13,119 nucleotides of DNA. It comes from VMSU01 sp031400755. Lineage in GTDB: Bacteria; Desulfobacterota; Desulfobulbia; Desulfobulbales; VMSU01. The stretch's first letter is position 1, and each line of letters opens with the position of its first letter. Below, piece by piece: positions 9,201 through 13,119 of this stretch. The notes below the pieces were generated by a model. It worked only from the letters and a program-made list of their open reading frames with translations. It had not been told where the DNA came from and ran no database searches. Where the stretch lies: NCBI GenBank assembly GCA_031400755.1, contig JANNQL010000185.1, positions 1-13,119 of the forward strand. Reading direction: 5' to 3'. The translations under genes and the position numbers were made by a program.

Positions 9201-9680
9201 CAACTGGACAGTTTACGAAATCGGCCCGAGGTCTTCTCGCCTAAGTCAGATATTGAAAACACACCCGTCTTTGCCGAGGGCTCGGTCTCTACTCTGGGTC
9301 TGGCCGCTAACGCAATACTAAGCGAGCATCAGTCCATCTCGGCAAGCTACCTCTTGCGTGACAGTCGGCAAACCGATGATAATGCCGGCCTGTTGATTCC
9401 CTACGTGCCACATGATTATCTGCAACTTGGCAGCCAATGGTCGTTGCCTAATCGCTGGCTGCTCGGCGCCAGCACGGTTTATCGGAGCAGACGCTATCGC
9501 GATGACGTAAATCTTGATCCAATCAAAGCTGGTTGGTCTCTTGGTTTTACGGCTTACTGGGAAACGACAGATAAAAGATCAAGCGTGCAAGCCATCATCG
9601 ACAACCTGCTGTTCGATTCGAAGAGTGCGGATACGCAAACCGATCCGCATCTTATGCTAAGGTACTCATATCGCTTCTAA
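6225..9680 (+). CDS. FecR domain / TPR / outer-membrane beta-barrel fusion protein
   Basis: This is an 1151-residue protein. Residues 1 to about 35 form a Sec signal peptide (hydrophobic LAIVGIFAICSALMPV, then AEAQA). Residues about 45-220 match a FecR-type domain: VLLIGKGDLRE, FVRTQANSQMALLMANRTQI, then METPSATMSIRGTDWEVEV and VVLSGLVSME. At least six 34-residue TPR units lie at about 296-499. Residues about 545-1151 are rich in alternating amphipathic strands and end in RYSYRF, the terminal aromatic typical of barrels assembled by BAM. In the classic system FecR is an inner-membrane anti-sigma regulator; here the domain appears exported, as in FecR proteins paired with CHASE2 sensors. TPR plus barrel recalls exopolysaccharide exporters such as PgaA and BcsC, but I see no specific homology to them. 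No TonB box or plug was recognised. It follows the RTX genes and converges with the CHASE2 cyclase gene, so a role in envelope sensing or surface-protein handling is inferred. Confidence 0.8.
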   Translation: MTCFTRFIPTHAAKLAIVGIFAICSALMPVAEAQAAAAGAEIVLLIGKGDLRESAAADWSPALEKQQVQGGSFVRTQANSQMALLMANRTQIRLNQNSQLEIKSSVESSQWEGNAVKLNSGRAWSQARPQTAQGDSDKMPKLKMETPSATMSIRGTDWEVEVGPDGRTQLVVLSGLVSMENELGSIEVGHGEAAVAEQGKAPVKLILLNPASRVQWVSSWRPQPSRWVGKEDKRYAAVVGIIETGDYAAALQALQPMTSQDAVAAVLAADLLIFQGENEAAVTLLQAHASGSKANPLAAALLARAWVRTDHFPEAETLLDATLTINPAHIELLLARGELMILQGQAEQAKRTYNEVLKLEPDHPEAWYGLGLIEAERENVREAKTLLNSALASNPHLSKAAAELAAVETFAGDLNTSEKLLDDLLRREPDNYVALTARGINRLKAKRTNEALEDFLRVGLIEPRYARAWLYSGVAFYQLGESDRALQAFKRAAALDVHDPIPHLLQSVVEADALDYGASIKAAGEAQERMPYLKSLNQVANSQKGNANLGSSLASFGMEEWATYYADEAYSPYWAGSHLFRADRYTGKFNKNSELFQGFLSDPTVFGASNRNSSLVNAPGHYGRVDMMLERTNWQQAALIGTVNGLTVTPRPFAYFVSGDLSSGDARDDASSAHGENITLGLGMKPRYDIGLFGFVTDTNITTGLRTSSLPDDPFKQREGRGDLGINFKRGPENQFWLKAGDGRQRNAISGPFVSQTTADTLNIALATTTFVPNGILDRFQSEITQDDIQFRHAFTAGPAQWAWGAETSHQERTGQLVTTFTPARLNIDEFYSVDATDAYLSGRYQVAGNWTAQADLFSQHVRTRRNDLQTLDLILAPPVQFALADNELERNYSEINPRLGLKWQLGEMQSLRLVGQKWRRPAAAGTLSEVETLGIQVNDKLPTAGGLYERVRLQYDVEKNKKAFLQAFLDHEHINNGLGGQRTAISGFEVTQLDSLRNRPEVFSPKSDIENTPVFAEGSVSTLGLAANAILSEHQSISASYLLRDSRQTDDNAGLLIPYVPHDYLQLGSQWSLPNRWLLGASTVYRSRRYRDDVNLDPIKAGWSLGFTAYWETTDKRSSVQAIIDNLLFDSKSADTQTDPHLMLRYSYRF

Positions 9681-9714
9681 GGTGCCGCTACAATTTTTCT
9701 AAAGCGACCGCACC
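9681..9714. terminator. Imperfect inverted repeat between convergent stops
   Basis: GGTGC-CGCT (9681-9689) can pair with AGCG (9703-9706) and GCACC (9710-9714), with a three-base bulge and a loop of about 13 bases. It lies exactly where the FecR-TPR gene (stop 9678-9680) and the cyclase gene (stop 9688-9690) meet. The T-run is in the loop rather than after the stem, so this is not a canonical intrinsic terminator. It could stop or slow transcription in both directions. Confidence 0.25.
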
Positions 9715-11676
9715 GTCCCAGTCAGGTGGCGGCGATGACTCGTGGGCAGTGATCTTTTTTTCGAACACTGCGATGAGGCTGTCATCAGGGTTGATCTTGC
9801 GAATTTCTTGCCAGCAGGCCCGGGCGTTGCCCCAATCTCTAGCCAGGTAAGCGCCCCAGGCGCGCTCTGTGGCCGCGACAAGCGTTTCGTCTGCGCATGG
9901 CGCAAACACGTCCACCGGCACCTTCTTACCTTTGACCCGGACCCGATCGGTCCGCCGTAGCGGGATGCGTCCTGCAACTATCTCAGCCGTGCTCTCAGCT
10001 AACATTATATTGGTCCCATAAGCCTTGTTGGCCCCTTCCAAACGCGAGGCGAGATTTACCGTATCGCCCATTGCGGTGTAGTCAAAGCGCAGGTCAGACC
10101 CCATGTTGCCGACGATGGCCGGGCCGGAGTTTATGCCAATGCGCAGCTTCAGCTCATCCACCCCGAGGGCAGCAAACTGCGGTTGCAAATCGCGCATCGC
10201 ATCCTGCATGGCGATGGCCGACTGGACGGCGTGCAAGGCGTGTTCCGGGTCATCCAATGGCGCCCCCCAGAAGGCCATGACGGCATCACCGATAAATTTG
10301 TCCACCGTGCCTTCATGCGCCATAATGATCCGCGTCATGGCGTTTAGGTAGAGATTGATCACATTGGCTACCGCGTCGGCAGAAAGTTTCTCAGACAGGC
10401 TCGTGAAGCCTGCCAGGTCGGAGAACAGGACGCTGATCTCGCGGCGATGGCCGCCGAGCTTCAGGCGCTCGGGGTGGGCGATCATTTCCGCCACGACCTC
10501 ATTGGAGACATATTTAGAAAAGGCTGAGCGGATCTCACCAGCCCGCCGCCGCTCGGTAAAGTAGGAACCCACGCCGGTGCTGAGAAAGGCGATTGCCAGT
10601 CCCAACAAAGGCGTTGCCGTCGTGAGCCACAGGTTGTATGCCGCAAACAACCAGGCCGACCCGCCAATCGCCGCCCCCCCGAGAAGAACGGCCAGCACGG
10701 TGCTGCGCAACGGCGACCAGAAGACCAGCAGAGGCATGGCGAGGAGCAATACTGATGATATTGCCAGAATGTTCCGCGCCGGCGAAACCGGCTGGATAGT
10801 CTGCCCCATCAGGGCGTTTTCAATCTGGGTCGCCTGTATCTCAACGCCTGGAGTCAACAGCCCGCTGCTCATCAAAAATGGCGTGGCAAAGGTGTCGGCC
10901 TGCGCCGCGCCCAATTCCGGACTCGCCCGCACATCCCGCCCTACCAGCACAATTTGGTCAAGAAAAAAATCGGCCGGAATCGAAGGATCGCCATTCAACA
11001 CCTGATAATACGAGACGTACGGGAAGGTATGGGTCGGCCCTAGGTGCCGCATCATGGCGCCCGGCGGCACATAGGGCTCCTCGACCGAACCTGGCCGGCT
11101 CCGGATAAGGGTGCGGATTGCCACGCGCCAAAAGGCATCATCTGCTTCGGCCATGCGGCGGGCGATGGTGTCTCCGTCAAGCGTCATGGTCGCCAAGCCG
11201 GTACTTGCCCCGGCCAGCGTAAACTCAGCGACCGGGTCCATCCGCAGCCATTGCCTAGAAACAGCCGTCTCGTGATAATCACTGTCAGCCGCCAGCACCA
11301 CATTGCCGGCAAAGGCGATCGAGCTTGCAAACGCCTGGTCTTCATCTGTTGAACTTGGCTCGGGAAACAGCACATCGAAGGCGATGACGGCTGCCCCCGA
11401 CTGCGCCAAGCGGTCGATCAACTGCGCATGCATAGTGCGCGGCCAAGGCCAACGGACCCCCAGTTGGGTAAAAGACGCCTCGTCAATGCCAATGATCGTG
11501 ATTGGTAACGCGGATTTTTTTGGCGCCGTGAAGACGATGAGGACATCAAAAATCTTTAATTCCATCGGCTGCCAGATAGGAGTGAACAGGGCGCCGACAC
11601 TCAATGTCCATCCGGCGATAACCGAAAGGAGCATAAGTTTTAGGGCTGACTTACGGTTTTGTAGGTTGAGAGGCAT
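9688..11676 (-). CDS. CHASE2-domain membrane adenylate cyclase (class III)
   Basis: This is a 662-residue protein. A first membrane segment lies at about 12-32, a periplasmic CHASE2 sensor domain at about 35-298 (IIGIDEASFTQLGVRWPWPR; VIAFDVLF; QIVLVG; TPGVEIQATQIENAL), and three more membrane segments at about 302-372. A class III cyclase domain follows at about 405-595. Metal-binding Asp are D420 (VLFSDLAGFTSLSEKL) and D464 (DKFIGDAVMAFWGAP). K460 and T534 (FDYTAMGDTVNLASRLE) occupy the substrate-specifying positions, and N541/R545 the transition-state pair. Lys with Thr is the class IIIb pattern, so cAMP is the predicted product. The tail (about 600-640) looks like one TPR-like helix pair. 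The ATG has only a weak ribosome binding site (TTAGGTA), and no clear promoter was found in the 43 bp after the thioredoxin-like gene, so read-through from that pair is possible. Confidence 0.93.
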   Translation of the reverse strand: MPLNLQNRKSALKLMLLSVIAGWTLSVGALFTPIWQPMELKIFDVLIVFTAPKKSALPITIIGIDEASFTQLGVRWPWPRTMHAQLIDRLAQSGAAVIAFDVLFPEPSSTDEDQAFASSIAFAGNVVLAADSDYHETAVSRQWLRMDPVAEFTLAGASTGLATMTLDGDTIARRMAEADDAFWRVAIRTLIRSRPGSVEEPYVPPGAMMRHLGPTHTFPYVSYYQVLNGDPSIPADFFLDQIVLVGRDVRASPELGAAQADTFATPFLMSSGLLTPGVEIQATQIENALMGQTIQPVSPARNILAISSVLLLAMPLLVFWSPLRSTVLAVLLGGAAIGGSAWLFAAYNLWLTTATPLLGLAIAFLSTGVGSYFTERRRAGEIRSAFSKYVSNEVVAEMIAHPERLKLGGHRREISVLFSDLAGFTSLSEKLSADAVANVINLYLNAMTRIIMAHEGTVDKFIGDAVMAFWGAPLDDPEHALHAVQSAIAMQDAMRDLQPQFAALGVDELKLRIGINSGPAIVGNMGSDLRFDYTAMGDTVNLASRLEGANKAYGTNIMLAESTAEIVAGRIPLRRTDRVRVKGKKVPVDVFAPCADETLVAATERAWGAYLARDWGNARACWQEIRKINPDDSLIAVFEKKITAHESSPPPDWDGAVALEKL

Positions 11677-11719
11677 TACCTAAGGGTGTCTGAAATTTTG
11701 AGTAAAAGGAGTGCAAATA

Positions 11720-12214
11720 TCATATTTCCAGTAGCCACGCTTCAATCTCGGCCCTGGCAGGCAGCCGCCCAACGCTCTTGACCTGGCCGTTGACCACTAG
11801 GGCCGGGGTCTGCATGACCCCGAAGCGGCCGATCTCATCGCGATCATGGACCTGAAAGACATCGGCCGCGATGCCGTGATCGGCGACTATCTCAAAGACC
11901 ACCTTCTCAAGATTGTTGCAGGAGACACAGCCCGTCCCCAGTATACGGACCTCAAGATGAGCGCTGCTGGCAGCCTGGCCGCTTCGCAAACGCTCTATCT
12001 CCTGGGCCAGGGCCTGTCGATACTTATCGACCGCTGAGGTCGGAATATAGTTGTGGCGGGCGATTTCGGCATAGACCTGCGCGACCGCAACTCCGACCTC
12101 CATGTCTGGCTGGGCCAGAATCCTGGTGAGCGCCACATCGAGGCCAATCAGCCCGACCGAGACCGCGCCGACCTTCAAATTCCTCTGCAGCGGCGCCTCA
12201 GTCACCTGGTCCAT
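11720..12214 (-). CDS. Two-domain thioredoxin-like protein (TM0996/MTH895 type)
   Basis: This is a 164-residue protein. The C-terminal part (about 87-164) is a small thioredoxin fold with LEVRILGTGCVSCNNLEKVV, giving the redox pair C96-C99, and a cis-Pro motif at MQTPALVV (P137). The N-terminal part (about 13-77) is a separate domain: KVGAVSVGLIGLDVALTRIL, then NYIPTSAVDKYRQAL. I have a memory of such a segment in short proteins of anaerobes and archaea but cannot name it. I chose the ATG at 12214 because AAAGGAT (12223-12229) lies eight bases upstream; an in-frame ATG at 12253 would overlap the upstream gene by 52 bases. The chosen start overlaps the upstream stop by 13 bases, so the two are probably translationally coupled. 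It is likely a cytoplasmic disulfide reductase or redox relay; its partner is unknown. Confidence 0.82.
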   Translation of the reverse strand: MDQVTEAPLQRNLKVGAVSVGLIGLDVALTRILAQPDMEVGVAVAQVYAEIARHNYIPTSAVDKYRQALAQEIERLRSGQAASSAHLEVRILGTGCVSCNNLEKVVFEIVADHGIAADVFQVHDRDEIGRFGVMQTPALVVNGQVKSVGRLPARAEIEAWLLEI

Positions 12215-12432
12215 GCCTGGACATCCTTTAGGCTTGGCGCCTTGCCGGCACATTTGATGACCCCGTCAATAACAATGGCCGGGGTGGACAACACCCCCAA
12301 GGCCGCCATCTCGGCAAAGCCAGTGACCTTGATCACCGTGGCCTGAATCCCGGCCTCGGCCAGGGCCTCCTTGACCACCTTTTCGGCCTTGGCGCAATTG
12401 GCGCAACCGGGTCCGCATATCTTGATTTCCAT
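12202..12432 (-). CDS. Small thioredoxin-like redox-active disulfide protein (TM0996/MTH895 family)
   Basis: This is a 76-residue single-domain protein. It opens with MEIKICGPGCANCAKAEKVV, with the redox pair C10-C13 and an extra Cys at position 6. The cis-Pro motif LSTPAIVID (P51) and GVIKCAGKAP follow. Length and motifs fit the short glutaredoxin-like thioredoxins annotated as redox-active disulfide protein 2 (thioredoxin_3 type). A very good AGGAGGT (12438-12444) lies five bases before the ATG. It is the first gene of a two-gene unit overlapping the 164-residue two-domain paralogue. In other genomes such proteins often sit beside metalloid or permease genes; none is visible here, so the substrate is open. 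Confidence 0.9.
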   Translation of the reverse strand: MEIKICGPGCANCAKAEKVVKEALAEAGIQATVIKVTGFAEMAALGVLSTPAIVIDGVIKCAGKAPSLKDVQAWTR

Positions 12433-12469
12433 CTTTGACCTCCTGACTCCTGAGAATATATGCTGTCAG

Positions 12470-12480
12470 GCACAATGTGC
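12470..12480. promoter_or_regulatory. 11-bp palindrome, candidate operator
   Basis: GCACA-A-TGTGC is a perfect inverted repeat around one central base. It overlaps the proposed -10 box of the - strand thioredoxin promoter, where a repressor would act. It is short, and the flanks do not extend the symmetry. Confidence 0.3.
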
Positions 12481-12502
12481 GCCAGCCGAACAGACCCGTC
12501 AA
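12474..12502 (-). promoter_or_regulatory. Candidate sigma-70 promoter for the thioredoxin pair
   Basis: On the - strand, TTGACG (12497-12502) is separated by 17 bases from CACATT (12474-12479). The -35 matches at five of six positions and the -10 at only three of six. It would start transcription about 35 bases before the ATG at 12432. Confidence 0.35.
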
Positions 12503-12530
12503 GGTTTATTTCCATCCCCGAAAATAAAAT

Positions 12531-12559
12531 TTGACCCCCCCCCCTCAATTTGATAGCCT
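12531..12559 (+). promoter_or_regulatory. Candidate promoter of the PstS-like gene with a C10 tract in its spacer
   Basis: TTGACC (12531-12536) and TAGCCT (12554-12559) are 17 bases apart, upstream of the PstS-like gene. Ten consecutive C (12535-12544) run from the end of the -35 box into the spacer. The -10 is weak (three of six). The predicted leader is about 65 bases. This is the only TTGAC-type -35 I found on this strand in the gap. Confidence 0.35.
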
Positions 12560-12619
12560 TAATCAGGAGAGTCCCAGACCCTGACACTAAAGGGCCTTTT
12601 GCACCCACATTCAATCAGC

Positions 12620-12625
12620 AAGGAG
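12620..12625 (+). promoter_or_regulatory. Ribosome binding site of the PstS-like gene
   Basis: AAGGAG stands seven bases before the ATG at 12633 and, with the following signal peptide, fixes the start. Confidence 0.8.
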
Positions 12626-12632
12626 AGAAGGT

Positions 12633-13119
12633 ATGAAGAAGTTCATCAGCAAGGCCATGGTCCTGTCCGCCAGTTTCCTGTTCCTGTCCACCATGACTGC
12701 CAGCGCCGAGGAGGTCCAGTTATGGGGGTCAACCACCTGCCAGAAGCGCTTCCTGGAGCCAGGGGCCGAGGCCCTGGAGAAGGCCACCGGCATCAAGATC
12801 AAGGTCATGGGGGTCGGCACCGGCAAGGGCATGGTCGCCCTCTTTGAAGGCAAGGCCCCGGTCGCCATCTCCTCCAACACCCTGGAAGAGAGCGTCGCCT
12901 CGGCCGCCAAGGCCCTGAAGGAGGACGGCAAGCCGGAAGTAGCGGCACCGGCCGGCCTGCAGTTCCACGAGATCACCAAGGATGTCATTGTGCCGATTGT
13001 CAACAAAGACAATCCGGTGGAGTCCCTGACCTGGGCCCAGATTGCCGACTTGAACACTGGCAAGGTCGCCAACTGGAAGGAGGTCGGCGGTCCTGACCTG
13101 CCGGTGGTGGTGGTCACCA
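12633..13119 (+). CDS. PstS-like periplasmic substrate-binding protein, 3' end outside window
   Basis: The frame runs open from ATG 12633 to the right edge, giving 162 visible codons. It starts with a Sec signal peptide (MKKFISKAMVLSASFLFLS, cleavage likely after TASA, residue 25). The mature part begins EEVQLWGSTTCQKRF and has ATGIKIKVMGVGTGKGMVAL, PVAISSNTLEE, FHEITKDVIVPIVNKDNP and LTWAQIADLNTGKVANWKEVGG, the usual layout of PstS-type periplasmic binding proteins. The last segment (I-x-D-L-x-x-G-K-x-x-N-W) is especially typical. Phosphate is the commonest ligand, but the first binding loop, G-S-T-T-C, carries a Cys (C36), so another oxyanion is possible. Any permease and ATPase genes would lie beyond the window. 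Codon use is strongly biased to GCC, AAG and CTG, hinting at good expression. Confidence 0.85.
   Translation, partial: MKKFISKAMVLSASFLFLSTMTASAEEVQLWGSTTCQKRFLEPGAEALEKATGIKIKVMGVGTGKGMVALFEGKAPVAISSNTLEESVASAAKALKEDGKPEVAAPAGLQFHEITKDVIVPIVNKDNPVESLTWAQIADLNTGKVANWKEVGGPDLPVVVVT

Noticed and set aside
8508..9203. 231-codon - strand open frame
   Set aside because: It lies wholly inside the beta-barrel part of the FecR-TPR gene, which has clear domain signals and a strong ribosome binding site on the other strand.
12215..12253. Longer start (ATG at 12253) for the two-domain thioredoxin-like gene
   Set aside because: It would add 13 residues of no clear domain overlapping the upstream gene; the ATG at 12214 has a properly spaced AAAGGAT.
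12471..12486. Possible sigma-54 site on the - strand (TGG-N10-GC spacing within CTGGCGCACATTGTGC)
   Set aside because: It keeps the GG-N10-GC spacing but the -12 element is GTGC instead of TTGC and no activator site was seen; coincidence is likely.
12611..13117. 168-codon - strand open frame at the right edge
   Set aside because: It is the antisense of the PstS-like gene, which has a signal peptide, ribosome binding site and family motifs but no stop inside the window.

Overview
The window looks like part of a Gram-negative chromosome, most likely Pseudomonadota or a relative such as Desulfobacterota. The evidence is type I secretion (RTX) substrates, an outer-membrane beta-barrel protein ending in Phe, a CHASE2 cyclase and a periplasmic binding protein with a Sec signal peptide. 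I cannot name the genus from sequence alone. No RNA gene, CRISPR array, transposase or integrase was seen.

Left part (1-6197, + strand): two very large, acidic, nearly cysteine-free RTX-type surface or secreted proteins lie in tandem, 27 bp apart. The first is cut by the left edge. Its visible part has seven PPC-like beta-sandwich repeats, then an unusual Trp/Tyr-rich region with a five-residue period, then RTX calcium-binding nonapeptides and a DUF4214-like C-terminal module. The second has an Ig-like (SwmB/Big-type) N-terminus, several RTX blocks, an internal type I secretion target-like module, and a C-terminal module nearly duplicating that of the first gene (about 92% identical at DNA level over some 410 bp by eye).

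Middle (6225-11676): a FecR-TPR-beta-barrel fusion protein follows the RTX genes on the same strand with a strong ribosome binding site, so it is probably in the same transcription unit. It converges, with a 7-bp gap, on a CHASE2-domain class III adenylate cyclase on the - strand. FecR-domain proteins next to CHASE2 cyclases are a recurring pairing. My inference is a cell-envelope sensing and surface-protein locus: RTX adhesins, an outer-membrane/periplasmic scaffold, and a membrane cyclase turning a periplasmic signal into cAMP.

Right part (11720-13119): two overlapping - strand genes encode small thioredoxin-like proteins of the TM0996/MTH895 type (CxxC and cis-Pro), the second with an extra N-terminal domain. 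They are read divergently from a PstS-like periplasmic binding protein cut by the right edge. The 200-bp divergent region holds candidate promoters in both directions, an 11-bp palindrome on the - strand -10 box, and a run of ten C inside the + strand promoter spacer that could be a phase-variable switch. This part looks functionally separate from the RTX/CHASE2 locus, though the cyclase gene starts only 43 bp after the thioredoxin pair and could be read through from it.
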